Counted from the stretch's first letter, positions 7,809 to 17,918 are shown. The stretch is DNA of 64,000 nt from Rhizobiales bacterium TMED25 (GCA_002168075.1 NHCE01000001.1:1-64000); one strand, 5' to 3'. The notes: a model not told the origin generated them from the letters alone. Numbers and translations: made by a program.

Positions 7809-9250
7809 TCTGTTTTTATATCAATTGGGAAAACTCTAATCATATTCTTTCCACGAACCACTTTAATTAGAAGTAAGTTTCTATTTGCATTTCTATATTT
7901 ATCAACAATACGTATAAATTGTTCCTTGCTGTATAGCTCAGGTTCATTAATAACATTAATTACATCACCTTCGCGCAACCCTCTGACATATGCATCTGAT
8001 TCAGCCTCCACTTTTGTAACGACCAGCCCCTTTTGATTTAAATTGAAATCGTAAGCCTCTGAGAGTTCTCTACTTATTTTACTTAGAGCGAACCCTAAAT
8101 TTAATATGGAGGTATCTTCGGATTTATCATTATCAGATTCTTCATCAATGTCTGCCTCGGTTAGAATAATCTCATTTAATCTTTCAACAACAACATACTT
8201 ATTGACTGCCCTATTATTTCGCCAAACTTCAACCTCAACTTTGCTACCAACTTTTGTCTCAGCAACAATTCTTGGTAATTCCCTCATGACATTAACTGGA
8301 ATATTGTTGAACTTTGTAATAATATCACCTGATTTAATCCCAGATAGTTGTGCTGGGCTTTTTTCATCTACACTAACTACTAATGCTCCTCTGGCACCAT
8401 CAAGGCCAAGACTATCGGCAATATCATCTGTTACTTCTTGAATCCGAACTCCTAACCAACCCCGTTTTGTTTCGCCAAATTCAAGAAGTTGATCGACGAT
8501 TGCAATTGCAGTCTTCGCTGGAATTGCAAATCCAATCCCAACAGATCCGCCACTCCTTGAAATTATAGCCGAATTTATGCCAACAACTTGACCATTCTTA
8601 TTAAATAACGGACCGCCACTATTTCCACTATTGATCGCTGCATCTGTTTGTATAAAATTATCATAAGGTCCAGCTCTAATATCTCTATTTTTTGCTGATA
8701 CAATACCAGCTGTTACCGTTCCACCTAAACCAAATGGATTTCCAATAGCTACAACCCATTCACCAACTTTGAGCTTATCAGAATCACCAAACTCTAATGC
8801 CAATAAGTCTTGATCTATTTGTGGCTTAACTTTTAAAACAGCTATATCTGTTTTTGGGTCCTGACCAATTATTTCAGCAGAGAGAATAATTCCATTTGAA
8901 AAAGTAATATCTACTTCATCCGCATCCTTAATCACATGAGCGTTTGTAACAATAATACCTTCATTATCAATAACAAAGCCGGAACCCAGAGAGCTAACTT
9001 TCTTTTGTTGCTGCGGGCTTTTATTTTTTTCATAATATTCTCTAAATACATCTGGGATCTCCTCTGGATCAATCCCATTGAAAGGATCCCTATTCTCAAT
9101 ATTTTGCTTTGTGGATATATTGACCACTGAATCAGCATAAATTTCAGCAATCTCAGTAAAATCAGGATAGCTATTCGCCATAGAAATTGAAATGCAGCTT
9201 ATATATATTGCCAGCATGTATATACTTGTTTGTAGATATTTTTTCATCAA
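7805..9250 (-). CDS. degP: Periplasmic DegP/DegQ-type serine protease (HtrA, DO family)
   Basis: This is an envelope quality-control protease and chaperone. A signal peptide covers about 1-25 and ends near SMA, placing the protein in the periplasm. The trypsin-like domain has the full triad: His105 in NAHV, Asp135 in DPKTDIAVL and Ser211 in GNSGGPLF. Two PDZ domains follow, one around 255-345 and a C-terminal one around 390-475, separated by an acidic linker. The 481-residue length is normal. A second Met at position 2 is an equally possible start; AAAAGGT precedes it. Downstream of hflK-hflC and DUF2065 it completes the usual alphaproteobacterial membrane-proteolysis cluster. The degQ symbol could also be used. 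Confidence 0.95.
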   Translation of the reverse strand: MMKKYLQTSIYMLAIYISCISISMANSYPDFTEIAEIYADSVVNISTKQNIENRDPFNGIDPEEIPDVFREYYEKNKSPQQQKKVSSLGSGFVIDNEGIIVTNAHVIKDADEVDITFSNGIILSAEIIGQDPKTDIAVLKVKPQIDQDLLALEFGDSDKLKVGEWVVAIGNPFGLGGTVTAGIVSAKNRDIRAGPYDNFIQTDAAINSGNSGGPLFNKNGQVVGINSAIISRSGGSVGIGFAIPAKTAIAIVDQLLEFGETKRGWLGVRIQEVTDDIADSLGLDGARGALVVSVDEKSPAQLSGIKSGDIITKFNNIPVNVMRELPRIVAETKVGSKVEVEVWRNNRAVNKYVVVERLNEIILTEADIDEESDNDKSEDTSILNLGFALSKISRELSEAYDFNLNQKGLVVTKVEAESDAYVRGLREGDVINVINEPELYSKEQFIRIVDKYRNANRNLLLIKVVRGKNMIRVFPIDIKTD

Positions 9251-9316
9251 ATTTTACCTTTTAAGAAATATTAGAACCGTTACAACAAATACTAATATTT
9301 TGTCAAAATTATGTTT

Positions 9317-9496
9317 TTATATTACGAACAATATGGCGGCACCTATAACGACCATTACTAATCCAAAAATTCTAAGCGTATCTATTGGTAATTCTAAAAT
9401 CATTTTGATCATCCCCTTTGTTTTAGAGGGAAATATCGCATATAGGGAACCTTCAAATAACAAAAACAAAGCGATTGCTGATAGGATGATTTCCAT
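9317..9496 (-). CDS. DUF2065 small membrane protein
   Basis: A 59-residue minus-strand frame starts at ATG 9496 and stops at 9317. It reads as two hydrophobic helices: residues 2-19 with the signature EGSLYAIFP just after, and residues 43-58 following LRIFGLVMVVIG. This is the pattern of the DUF2065 family, which is regularly found between hflC and degP in proteobacteria, exactly its position here (7 nt after hflC, 66 nt before degP). Function is unknown; an inner-membrane helper of HflKC/FtsH or DegP is a reasonable guess from context only. Confidence 0.9.
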   Translation of the reverse strand: MEIILSAIALFLLFEGSLYAIFPSKTKGMIKMILELPIDTLRIFGLVMVVIGAAILFVI

Positions 9497-9503
9497 ATGA
9501 TTA

Positions 9504-10379
9504 TTATTTATTACCTAGTGGGTCCTTGAAATAATTAAAAAAATCTGAGTCCGGAGTTATTACAAGTCGAGTATCATCTGAGTTCAAGCTCTCTTCGTAA
9601 GCTATCATAGACCTGTAAAATTTGAAAAACTCAGGATCTTGACCATAAGATTCGGCATAGATATTGTTTCTTTCTCCATCTCCTTCACCACGTGTAATCT
9701 CAGATATCTTATTAGCATCAGCAATAATTATCTTAGACTCTCTGTCTGCTCTTGATGTAATAATCAGGGCCTGCTCTTGTCCTCGCGCTCTTATGTCATT
9801 AGCTTCTTTTGTACGAGCGGTCTGCATTCTTCTGTAGACAGCTTGGCTGTTTGCTTCTGGAAGGTCAGCTCTACGTATTTTAACATCTATAATTGACATA
9901 CCGAGTGAGGCTGCCTCTTTATTTACTTGCTCGGTTATTCTTTTCATTAACTCAGGTCTTTTATCACGAACAATTTCCTCAAATGTTGATTCTCCCAGAA
10001 CTCTTCTGACGGCAGAATTTAAAATTTGAGACAACCTTGCGTTTGCTCTAGTAGATGTTTGAACAGATTGAAAATATTTCAAAGCATCAGTAATTCGATA
10101 TCTCGAGTAAGCATCTACAACAAGCCTCTTTTGATCAGAAGCTATAACTTCTTGTGACTCAGAATCGAGGTCTAAAATTCTTTTATCAATGAAAACAGCA
10201 TCATCAGCTATTGGCATCTTGAAATTCAAACCCGGCTCGGTAACAATTCTGATTGCTTCCCCAAACCTCAATATTAAAGCCTGTTGAGTTTGATGTACAG
10301 TGAATGCTGAACTAAAAAATAATACCGTAAATCCAACTATTAATATTATTAGCCCCGTTAATCCTATTTTTTTAATCAT
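9504..10379 (-). CDS. hflC: FtsH-protease modulator, stomatin/prohibitin family
   Basis: HflC forms with HflK a large inner-membrane complex around the FtsH protease and tunes its activity on membrane proteins. The 291-residue protein has one N-terminal transmembrane helix at about 5-25, then a SPFH/band-7 domain that begins with HQTQQALILRFGEAI. A long helical region rich in Arg and Ala follows. It overlaps hflK by the ATGA arrangement (10376-10379), indicating translational coupling. DUF2065 and degP lie downstream on the same strand. Confidence 0.96.
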   Translation of the reverse strand: MIKKIGLTGLIILIVGFTVLFFSSAFTVHQTQQALILRFGEAIRIVTEPGLNFKMPIADDAVFIDKRILDLDSESQEVIASDQKRLVVDAYSRYRITDALKYFQSVQTSTRANARLSQILNSAVRRVLGESTFEEIVRDKRPELMKRITEQVNKEAASLGMSIIDVKIRRADLPEANSQAVYRRMQTARTKEANDIRARGQEQALIITSRADRESKIIIADANKISEITRGEGDGERNNIYAESYGQDPEFFKFYRSMIAYEESLNSDDTRLVITPDSDFFNYFKDPLGNK

Positions 10380-11485
10380 TGGATTTCCTCATTATCTTGT
10401 CTTTTTTGTAATTGATCTAGAGGTAAATATGGAACTACACCAGAATTATTACCCTCATCGTCTTGATCGATAATAATTTTATCCATACCTCCGTAAACTC
10501 TTTCGATAGTCTCTAAATACATCCTTTGTCTTGTCACTTCTGGAGCTTTTTTATACTCTTCATAAACAGAGTTGAAACGTGCTGCTTGCCCCTCTGCGTC
10601 TGCTACCACGGTATCTCTATAGGCCTCTGCTGCTTGTATTAGTTGAGCTGATTCACCTCTTGCTGCGGGTATAATCCTATTTGTATAGGCTTCAGCCTCA
10701 TTCCTAAGCCTTTCTTGGTCAGCTCTGGCTGCTTGTACATCTCGGAAAGCATCAATAACAGCGGCTGGTGGGTCAACCTTTTGCAGTTGAACACGCCTAA
10801 CTAGTATACCTGCTTCATATTCATCTAATGTTTTTTGCATTAAGTCTCTTACAGCTTGTTCATTTTTTTCTCTTCCTCCAGTAAGAATCTGTTCAAGATC
10901 AGAACTACCTATAACTTCTCGCATTGCACTTTCAGCAACAGCTTTCACAGTTGACTCCTGATTTTGTATATTAAATAAGTAGTCAGCTGCATCACTGATA
11001 ACCCACTGTACTGAAAAATCTACATCAACAATATTCTCATCACCAGTCAGCATTAAACTCTCTTCGGGAACATCCCGACCGATTGAACCTCTACCAATTG
11101 AAGATTGTGATGAAGTCCTTATGCCAACTTCAACTTGGTTCTCTCTTGTTACTTTTGGTTTTAATACATTCTCAATTGGGAATGGTAAATGATAATGCAA
11201 ACCATCTGGTGTTGAACGAATATATTCGCCAAACCTTAAAACGATTCCCTGCTCATCTGGCTGGACTCTGTATACACCAGTTGCTCCCCATATGGCTATT
11301 GCAATTAGAATGAATAATAACCAGTTTTTTTTATTAATTTTTCCATCTGGAGTTTTAGAGGAGAATCTGCCAAAACTATTGCGCAGTGATGATAATAATT
11401 TATCTAAATCCTTATTATCGAAGTTTCCTCCACCACGTGGTCCTCTTCCCCAGGGTCCGTTGTTGTTGTCGTTATCCCATGACAT
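10376..11485 (-). CDS. hflK: FtsH-protease modulator, stomatin/prohibitin family
   Basis: Partner of HflC in the inner-membrane HflKC cage. The 369 residues open with a Gly/Asn/Asp-rich cytoplasmic tail (WDNDNNNGPWGRGPRGGG), typical for HflK. A transmembrane helix follows at about 54-72, then a band-7 domain starting near VQPDEQGIVLRFGEY, and a C-terminal helical segment. It starts about 100 nt downstream of folA on the same strand and overlaps hflC by 4 nt. Confidence 0.96.
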   Translation of the reverse strand: MSWDNDNNNGPWGRGPRGGGNFDNKDLDKLLSSLRNSFGRFSSKTPDGKINKKNWLLFILIAIAIWGATGVYRVQPDEQGIVLRFGEYIRSTPDGLHYHLPFPIENVLKPKVTRENQVEVGIRTSSQSSIGRGSIGRDVPEESLMLTGDENIVDVDFSVQWVISDAADYLFNIQNQESTVKAVAESAMREVIGSSDLEQILTGGREKNEQAVRDLMQKTLDEYEAGILVRRVQLQKVDPPAAVIDAFRDVQAARADQERLRNEAEAYTNRIIPAARGESAQLIQAAEAYRDTVVADAEGQAARFNSVYEEYKKAPEVTRQRMYLETIERVYGGMDKIIIDQDDEGNNSGVVPYLPLDQLQKRQDNEEIQ

Positions 11486-11588
11486 TTTGTAAATTCCTTT
11501 GCAGTGTTAATGTTCACACTATTACAAGATGGGTATTCTGTAAAATAATTTAAAGTCTTTTTGAACAATTAGGTGAAATTATTCAATA

Positions 11589-12095
11589 TTAGTCTCCATT
11601 CTTCTCAAATACGACAAAAGAGTGAGGAATTTCATCAATTTCATTACCCTGATATTGACGTGTAATTTCTATCCATTCACTACCAAGTGGCTGGAAAAAA
11701 GAGTCTCCTTCAAACTCTTTGTGCACCTCAGTAATATATGCCCTTTTAATAATATTAATGGATTGATTGTATATATCTGAGCCACCAATTATGAATATCT
11801 CTTCACAATTATTAGCCTCACAATAGTTTTTAGCCTTTATAACTGCATCTTCTAAGGAATATTGAATGGAACAATTATCTTGTGTAAAATTTTTATCTCT
11901 TGTCACAATTATATTATAACGATTTGGTAATGGTCTGCCGATCGACTCATAGGTTTTTCTTCCCATTATTACAGGATTTCCCATTGTTAATTTTTTGAAA
12001 TATTTTAGATCATTGGATATGTGCCATGGTAATTTCCCATCACGGCCGATTAAATAATTTGGATCATAGGCTACAATAATAGAAACTATATTCAT
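11589..12095 (-). CDS. folA: Dihydrofolate reductase
   Basis: This enzyme reduces dihydrofolate to tetrahydrofolate with NADPH, replenishing the cofactor oxidised by ThyA. The 168-residue protein shows [18 protein letters not shown] near 8-25 with the substrate-binding loop, [16 protein letters not shown] near 42-57, and the cofactor segment FIIGGSDIY near 100-108. Its ATG overlaps the thyA stop by 4 nt (ATGA), so both are translationally coupled, a common proteobacterial arrangement. Confidence 0.97.
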   Translation of the reverse strand: MNIVSIIVAYDPNYLIGRDGKLPWHISNDLKYFKKLTMGNPVIMGRKTYESIGRPLPNRYNIIVTRDKNFTQDNCSIQYSLEDAVIKAKNYCEANNCEEIFIIGGSDIYNQSINIIKRAYITEVHKEFEGDSFFQPLGSEWIEITRQYQGNEIDEIPHSFVVFEKNGD

Positions 12096-12886
12096 ACGGC
12101 GACTTTTGCTTTAATATGTGGATGCGCTTCGTAATCTAAAATTGTAATATCTTCAAATGAAAAATCAAATAAGCTTTTTACATTCTTATTTAATTCAAGG
12201 GAGGGTAATTGATATGGTTTCCTCTGTAATTGGAGCTTAACCTGATCTAAGTGATTCTTATAGATATGCGCATCACCAAATGTGATTATGAAATCACCTA
12301 AGTCATAATTGGTGATTTGTGCAATCATGCTAGTGAGAAGAGCATATGATGCAATGTTGAAAGGTACTCCTAAAAAAACATCCGCCGATCTTTGGTAAAG
12401 ATGGCAACTTAATTTCTTATTTGAAACATAAAATTGAAAAAGACAATGACAAGGTGGTAAGGCCATATTTTCAACATCAGTAACATTCCAAGCCGATATA
12501 ATATGTCTTCTAGATTCTGGATTATTAATTAAATTACTTATCAAAGTTGTAATTTGATCAATTGTAATATTATCAGGACCTGACCAAGAGCGCCATTGCT
12601 TGCCATAAACTGGACCAAGATTTCCATCATCATCTGCCCAATCGTCCCATATTGATACACCATTCTCTTTCAAATATTTTATATTTGTATCACCAGATAA
12701 AAACCACAATAATTCGTGTATAATTGACTTCAAATGGAGCTTTTTGGTTGTTACCAAGGGAAAACCATCTTGTAAATTAAATCTCATTTGGTAACCAAAG
12801 ACTGATAGAGTACCAGTTCCAGTTCTATCTCCTTTTTCAACACCTGTATTGATAATATGTTCTAATAAATTTAAATATTCTTTCAT
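12092..12886 (-). CDS. thyA: Thymidylate synthase
   Basis: ThyA methylates dUMP to dTMP using methylene-tetrahydrofolate. The 264-residue protein is the standard short form. The catalytic Cys146 sits in [12 protein letters not shown], preceded by RRHIISAWN, and the dUMP-binding segment [14 protein letters not shown] follows. It heads the thyA-folA pair on the minus strand and is divergent from the tmRNA gene. Because ThyA rather than ThyX is present, dihydrofolate is produced, which explains the coupled folA. Confidence 0.98.
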   Translation of the reverse strand: MKEYLNLLEHIINTGVEKGDRTGTGTLSVFGYQMRFNLQDGFPLVTTKKLHLKSIIHELLWFLSGDTNIKYLKENGVSIWDDWADDDGNLGPVYGKQWRSWSGPDNITIDQITTLISNLINNPESRRHIISAWNVTDVENMALPPCHCLFQFYVSNKKLSCHLYQRSADVFLGVPFNIASYALLTSMIAQITNYDLGDFIITFGDAHIYKNHLDQVKLQLQRKPYQLPSLELNKNVKSLFDFSFEDITILDYEAHPHIKAKVAV

Positions 12887-12914
12887 GTTATTATTATGAC
12901 TGATTCATTTAAAA

Positions 12915-12941
12915 TTGCGAAGTATGAAATAAATTTATAAT
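12915..12941 (+). promoter_or_regulatory. Probable tmRNA promoter
   Basis: A perfect -10 hexamer TATAAT lies at 12936-12941 with TTGCGA at 12915-12920 upstream, spacer 15 bp, or 16 if the -35 is shifted by one base to ATTGCG. Transcription would begin near 12948, upstream of the acceptor half of tmRNA. The spacer is shorter than ideal, but the -10 match and the position favour the call. Confidence 0.5.
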
Positions 12942-12970
12942 ACACTTTCTTTGTGTTTGTTTTAATATTA

Positions 12971-13275
12971 TGATGATCAAGCTGTTTCAGCTATGGTAAT
13001 AAATAGGCGTCAAAATAAACTTATCGGACCCGGGGGCGGTACCCGGCGCCTCCACCAATAAATTTTTATGGGGGCGAAATAGGATCGACGAGAGTGTAAA
13101 AGGCATTCTTTTACTCGGTATAGTACCACCGTTATCGGGCTAATTTTATAGTTGCAAACGACAACTATGCTCCGGTCGCAGTAGCTGCATAGCAGCTTGA
13201 GCACCGAAACTTAAGTCCTTGGCTCTAGCAAGTCAAGGCGGGGTCTGGGGGCACCTGGCAACAGAACGCCCCTTA
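12971..13275 (+). ncRNA. ssrA: Circularly permuted (two-piece) tmRNA
   Basis: The acceptor half comes first: the alphaproteobacterial T-arm GGACCCGGGGGCGGTACC and the 3' end CGCCTCCACCA (CCA at 13055-13057). A 12-nt spacer follows. The coding half then begins with GGGGGCGAAATAGGATCGACG at 13070. The tag frame starts at the resume codon GCA 13154 and reads ANDNYAPVAVAA, then TAG at 13190-13192. A terminal pseudoknot-like GGCGGGGTCTG...CAGAACGCC ends near 13275. tmRNA rescues stalled ribosomes and tags nascent chains for proteolysis. The permuted gene is processed into two RNAs in alphaproteobacteria. The 5' end is approximate; a hairpin GCTG-TTT-CAGC lies at 12981-12991. Confidence 0.96.
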
Positions 13276-13288
13276 AAATTATTGACTG

Positions 13289-13325
13289 TTTTTTAACTAG
13301 ATGAGGTTAACTAGTGACTAAAAAA
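13289..13325 (+). terminator. Possible terminator-like inverted repeat after tmRNA
   Basis: TTTTTTA-ACTAG pairs with CTAGT-gac-TAAAAAA around a 10-nt loop, giving a 5-bp plus 7-bp AT-rich stem interrupted by a 3-nt bulge. It begins about 14 nt after the tmRNA 3' region. The stem is weak and there is no U-tract beyond it except the pairing strand, so it may only be a processing or partial termination site. The remaining stretch up to sspB (13326-13519) shows no gene that I can support. Confidence 0.35.
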
Positions 13326-13519
13326 GAAAAAACTAATTTGTCTGATAATTGACTACCAATTTTTATTAATTTATTGTTTATTATAGTTAATAATCTCTGT
13401 TCGTGATGATTTAATAAGAGTAATTAACTGCATTTAATAAATATAAATCAGTATATCATTTTATTTTTAATATTTTTGTTTATGATTAAAAGAACTGATA
13501 AAAATGATGCTCGATATTA

Positions 13520-14029
13520 ATGACCAAAGATCATATTGGATATAATAAAATAGTAAATAAATCAATGTTTTTAGTAATTGAAGAGGCATTGTTATTTGTG
13601 AAGAAAAATTCAGGCTTTCCAGGAGACCATCATTTTTATATTACATTTGATACAAAATTTGATGGAGTTGATCTATCCCTAAATCTTCTTCAAAAATTTC
13701 CTGAAGAAATGACTATAGTTCTACAACATCAATTTAGTGAACTTGATGTTAAAAGCAATATGTTTGCTGTCACACTACATTTCGAAAATAATCCTGAGCG
13801 AATAGTTGTTCCCTATAAAGCCATAAGAAAATTCTTCGATCCATCTGTTAATTTTGGTTTAGATCTAAATACCGGAAATTATGAGCAAACTATACCCTCC
13901 AAAAATAATACTATAAAAGTAAATCATGAGACCCAAGATCCACATCAACCGAATATATTAAATGGAAACGAAACAAATAGTGGACAAGTAATATCGCTTA
14001 ATCAATTTAAAAAAGATTTAAAAAAATGA
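13520..14029 (+). CDS. sspB: SspB, ClpXP adaptor for ssrA-tagged proteins (alphaproteobacterial type)
   Basis: SspB binds the ssrA tag and tethers tagged proteins to ClpX for degradation. The 169-residue protein has the SspB fold signatures: an N-terminal helix ([17 protein letters not shown]), [13 protein letters not shown] at about 33-45, [17 protein letters not shown] around 57-73, and [18 protein letters not shown] around 97-114. The tail is hydrophilic and variable and ends in a lysine-rich stretch, where SspB carries its ClpX-binding peptide. It lies just downstream of the tmRNA gene and 7 nt upstream of fumC. The sspB-fumC pair is common in alphaproteobacteria. Confidence 0.93.
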   Translation: MTKDHIGYNKIVNKSMFLVIEEALLFVKKNSGFPGDHHFYITFDTKFDGVDLSLNLLQKFPEEMTIVLQHQFSELDVKSNMFAVTLHFENNPERIVVPYKAIRKFFDPSVNFGLDLNTGNYEQTIPSKNNTIKVNHETQDPHQPNILNGNETNSGQVISLNQFKKDLKK

Positions 14030-14036
14030 GGATCAT

Positions 14037-15416
14037 ATGAAAACAAGAATAGAAACTGATACTTTTGGTGAAATAGAAGTGGATGCTGAAAAATATTGGG
14101 GTGCCCAATCGCAAAGATCTATCGAAAACTTTAAAATTGGATGGGAAAAGCAGCCAGAATCTATAATTAAAGCTCTCGGTGTAATCAAAGCTGCTGCTGC
14201 GCAAGTTAATATTGACAATGGTAATCTAAATGAAGAAATCGGGAATTCTATTATTCAAGCAGCACAAGAAGTTATAGATGGTAAACTCTCCGAACATTTT
14301 CCACTTGTCGTCTGGCAAACAGGCTCTGGCACCCAATCGAATATGAATGCTAATGAAGTTATCTCAAACAGGGCAATACAAATAATGGGAGGTATTATGG
14401 GATCAAAGAGCCCAGTTCACCCTAATGACCATTGTAATATGTCGCAATCATCAAATGACACATACCCAACAGCAATGTACATCGCGAGTTCAACAGAAAT
14501 TATTGATCACTTAATTCCCGCCCTTGGATCAATTGCTAAAAAATTAAATGAAAAAGCAAAAAGTTGGCAAAGTATTATAAAAATTGGAAGAACGCATACA
14601 CAGGACGCAACACCATTGACACTTGGTCAAGAGTTTTCTGGTTACGCAAAGCAAATTGAAAACGGAATTGAAAGAATTACAAATACATTGCCAGGAATTA
14701 TGGAGTTAGCTCAAGGCGGAACAGCAGTTGGAACTGGTCTAAACTCGCCAAAAGATTTTGGAGAAAAAATAGCAAAAGAAATTTCAAGGATTACAAATAA
14801 ACAATTTACATCTGCTAATAATAAATTTGAAGCACTGTCGGCTCATGATGCCATGGTTATGTCTCATGGAGCAATAAACACTGTAGCTGGATCTCTTTTT
14901 AAAATTGCCAATGATATTCGGTTTCTGGGTAGTGGACCAAGAGCAGGTCTAGGAGAATTATCGCTTCCTGAAAATGAACCAGGTTCGTCCATAATGCCAG
15001 GAAAAGTTAACCCAACTCAATGCGAGTCATTAACTCAAGTATGTCTTCATATTTTTGGAAATAATAATGCACTCTCAATTGCTGGAAGCCAAGGCCATTT
15101 TCAATTAAATGTTTTCAATCCAATGATGGCTTATAATTTCCTTCAATCTGTGAAACTTATGACTGATGCTGTGATGTCTTTTGAAAAAAATTGTCTAAAT
15201 GGATTAGAACCACGACTAGAAAATATAAAAATAAACGTTGAAAGATCCTTGATGTTAGTTACAGCTTTAGCACCCAAAATTGGCTATGATAAGGCAGCGG
15301 AGCTTGCCAAAAAAGCTCATAAGAATAACACAAGTTTAAGAGAAGAAGCATTGAAATCAGGTTATATTGATGAAATAGAATATGATCACTTAGTCGACCC
15401 AAGTAAGATGATATAA
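14037..15416 (+). CDS. fumC: Class II fumarate hydratase
   Basis: FumC interconverts fumarate and malate in the TCA cycle without an iron-sulfur cluster. The 459-residue length is standard. Characteristic segments are [10 protein letters not shown] near 95-104, [17 protein letters not shown] at 125-141, and the active-site loop [13 protein letters not shown] near 315-327. The C-terminal domain is complete. It starts 7 nt after sspB and is followed 4 nt later by a small ribbon-helix-helix gene. Confidence 0.98.
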   Translation: MKTRIETDTFGEIEVDAEKYWGAQSQRSIENFKIGWEKQPESIIKALGVIKAAAAQVNIDNGNLNEEIGNSIIQAAQEVIDGKLSEHFPLVVWQTGSGTQSNMNANEVISNRAIQIMGGIMGSKSPVHPNDHCNMSQSSNDTYPTAMYIASSTEIIDHLIPALGSIAKKLNEKAKSWQSIIKIGRTHTQDATPLTLGQEFSGYAKQIENGIERITNTLPGIMELAQGGTAVGTGLNSPKDFGEKIAKEISRITNKQFTSANNKFEALSAHDAMVMSHGAINTVAGSLFKIANDIRFLGSGPRAGLGELSLPENEPGSSIMPGKVNPTQCESLTQVCLHIFGNNNALSIAGSQGHFQLNVFNPMMAYNFLQSVKLMTDAVMSFEKNCLNGLEPRLENIKINVERSLMLVTALAPKIGYDKAAELAKKAHKNNTSLREEALKSGYIDEIEYDHLVDPSKMI

Positions 15417-15420
15417 ATAG

Positions 15421-15642
15421 ATGGAAAAAAGATCTATAACAATCTCAAAGCATAAAACTAGTGTATCTCTTGAGCCTGAATATTGGGATATAATTGATAA
15501 TATTTCCATAGAAAAGGGTCTTTCAATATCTGGGGTTATTGAACTTATAGACAAAGAAAAAAATGGAAATAATCTTGCGTCAGAAATCAGAGTATATGCT
15601 TTGAATTATTTGATAAAATTATCAAAAAAATCCCTAGTTTAA
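15421..15642 (+). CDS. Small ribbon-helix-helix domain protein (RHH_4 type)
   Basis: A 73-residue protein with KRSITISKHKTSVSLEPEYW near the start (a beta strand with alternating residues) and then two helices, including IIDNISIEKGLSISGVIELI. This matches the short ribbon-helix-helix family repeatedly found after fumC in alphaproteobacteria. Such proteins are presumed DNA-binding, but no target is known. The gene begins 4 nt after the fumC stop and is surely cotranscribed. Domain assignment is from pattern; the function is unknown. Confidence 0.8.
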   Translation: MEKRSITISKHKTSVSLEPEYWDIIDNISIEKGLSISGVIELIDKEKNGNNLASEIRVYALNYLIKLSKKSLV

Positions 15643-15701
15643 AACATTCATAAGTATAATTATTCTATTGCATGAATCATTCATATAAATATTATTGACA
15701 C

Positions 15702-17918
15702 ATGATTAATGATTATTTAAATGATCTGAACGAAGCACAGAAAAAAGCTGTGCTAGAAACCGAAGGACCACTTTTGATTTTGGCTGGAGCTGGAACGGGA
15801 AAAACAAAAGTCCTTACGTCCCGACTTGCACATATTATATATACAAAAAAGTCATTCCCTTCCAATATTTTGGCCGTGACCTTTACGAATAAAGCTGCAA
15901 AGGAAATGCAATTCCGAATAGGTAAAATCATAGGGAATGCTATCGAAGGAATGAACTGGTTAGGAACTTTCCATTCAATTGGCGCAAAACTGCTTAGAGT
16001 GCATGCTGAACAGGCAAACTTAAAAAGTGATTTTACAATATTGGACACAGATGATCAGTTAAAAGTAATAAAAGAAGTTATAAAGCTTGCAGGAATTGAC
16101 GATAAACATTTTCCACCAAGATTTTTTTTATCCCATATCGAAGGATGGAAAAATAAAGGCTTGACGCCAGAAAAAATAGCAGACCATGCAATTGATGCGA
16201 TTGGTCAAGAAAAAAGTATTAATATTTACAAGAATTACCAGCAACGTTTAATCAAATTAAACTGTGTTGATTTTGGAGATTTACTTCTACTTCCACTAAA
16301 AATGCTTCAAAATAATAGTGCATTATTAGACAGGTATCAGTCAATATTTTCATATATTTTGGTTGATGAATATCAAGATACAAACACAGTGCAATATCTA
16401 TTTCTTCGACTTTTATCTCAAAAAAATAAAAATATTGCGTGTGTGGGAGATGACGATCAATCAATTTACGGATGGAGGGGTGCTGACGTCAACAATATTT
16501 TGAATTTTGAAAGAGATTTTGAGGGAGCGAAGATTATTAGATTAGAAACAAATTATCGCTCGACAAAAAATATTCTAGGAGCGGCTAGAAGCTTAATATC
16601 TTACAATCAAGACCGACTTGGCAAAGATTTATCAGCATATTCTCCAGATAGTGGAAATAAGGTAAAGATTCGTAGTTTATGGAATGCTGAAGATGAAGCT
16701 AGATATGTATCCAATGAAATAGAGATACAAAAACAAAAACAAAATAATTTGAATGAAATTGCTATATTAGTCAGAGCAAGTTTTCAAATGCGAGAATTCG
16801 AAGATAGATTTATCATAGATAACATACCTTATAGAGTTATTGGTGGGCCAAGATTTTATGAAAGACAAGAAATTAGAGATGTTATTGCTTATCTCCAATT
16901 AGTTTTGAATGCCGATAATGATATAAAATTTGAACGAATAATTAATACACCAAGACGTGGTATAGGCGAAACGACATTACGACTACTTACCGAAACGTCT
17001 AGATCTCTTAATATTTCATTATATCAAGCTTCAAAAAAGCTAATCCTAACTGATGAAATAAAACCCAACACAAGAATGCAACTAAAAAATCTTATTCTAA
17101 TGCTAGATAGCTGGATAGAAAAAAATGGAAGTATGGACCACGTAAATCTAACACAAATTATATTAGAAGAGTCAGGTTATATTGCAATGTGGGAAAATGA
17201 TAAATCACCCACATCAGCCTCTCGAATAGAAAATATAAAGGAGCTAATTGGTCAAATATCCGAGTTTAACTCACTCAATGATTTTTTAGAGCACATATCA
17301 CTTGTACTCGAAATTGAGAATGACGAAACAATTGATAAAGTTAACATAATGACGCTGCATTCAGCTAAAGGACTTGAGTTTGACATTGTATTTATTCCAG
17401 GCCTGGAAGAAGGGGTTTTTCCTAATCAAAGAGCGTTAGATGAAAAGGGAAACGTTGGACTTGAGGAAGAAAGAAGGCTTGCACATGTTGGGTTAACAAG
17501 AGCAAAAAACAATTTACAATTATTACACGCTCAAAATAGAAGGATATATGGCAATTGGTCACAATCGATACCATCAAGGTTCTTAGATGAAATATCAAAG
17601 GAATTTGTCGAGCAAGATATCATTTATACAGACAATAGCGTCGACAATAGATTTAATGATCGATATAGCAGACCTCATACAAAAAAAATGACAGTATTAG
17701 AGCGATTACAGTCAGCGGGTCATATTATAGAAGGTGATTATGACAATATTACACCTGATGAAAATGTGTATATTGAACAAAACCAAAGAGTGTTTCATCA
17801 AAAATTTGGATATGGTTTTGTTCTGGGTAATGATGATGATAGAATCGAAGTTGATTTTGAGAAAGCAGGAAAAAAAATTGTACTTTCATCTTACCTTGAA
17901 TTGGTAAAAAATGCCTAA
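15702..17918 (+). CDS. uvrD: UvrD/PcrA-family ATP-dependent DNA helicase
   Basis: This 3'-5' superfamily 1A helicase acts in nucleotide-excision and mismatch repair. The 738-residue protein has motif I AGAGTGKT at 28-35, motif Ia VTFTNKAAKEM, Walker B DEYQDTN, motif III GDDDQSIYGWRGA, motif IV TNYRST, motif V MTLHSAKGLEF and motif VI GLTRAK. The C-terminal Tudor-like domain ends with FGYGFVL...VDFEKAGKKI, the RNA polymerase-binding type. The end overlaps prmA by 8 nt. All helicase motifs look intact. Confidence 0.96.
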   Translation: MINDYLNDLNEAQKKAVLETEGPLLILAGAGTGKTKVLTSRLAHIIYTKKSFPSNILAVTFTNKAAKEMQFRIGKIIGNAIEGMNWLGTFHSIGAKLLRVHAEQANLKSDFTILDTDDQLKVIKEVIKLAGIDDKHFPPRFFLSHIEGWKNKGLTPEKIADHAIDAIGQEKSINIYKNYQQRLIKLNCVDFGDLLLLPLKMLQNNSALLDRYQSIFSYILVDEYQDTNTVQYLFLRLLSQKNKNIACVGDDDQSIYGWRGADVNNILNFERDFEGAKIIRLETNYRSTKNILGAARSLISYNQDRLGKDLSAYSPDSGNKVKIRSLWNAEDEARYVSNEIEIQKQKQNNLNEIAILVRASFQMREFEDRFIIDNIPYRVIGGPRFYERQEIRDVIAYLQLVLNADNDIKFERIINTPRRGIGETTLRLLTETSRSLNISLYQASKKLILTDEIKPNTRMQLKNLILMLDSWIEKNGSMDHVNLTQIILEESGYIAMWENDKSPTSASRIENIKELIGQISEFNSLNDFLEHISLVLEIENDETIDKVNIMTLHSAKGLEFDIVFIPGLEEGVFPNQRALDEKGNVGLEEERRLAHVGLTRAKNNLQLLHAQNRRIYGNWSQSIPSRFLDEISKEFVEQDIIYTDNSVDNRFNDRYSRPHTKKMTVLERLQSAGHIIEGDYDNITPDENVYIEQNQRVFHQKFGYGFVLGNDDDRIEVDFEKAGKKIVLSSYLELVKNA

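Noticed and set aside
13010..13204. Minus-strand open frame of 64 codons across the tmRNA gene
   Set aside because: It covers the acceptor arm and tag frame of permuted tmRNA; the RNA explains the conservation.
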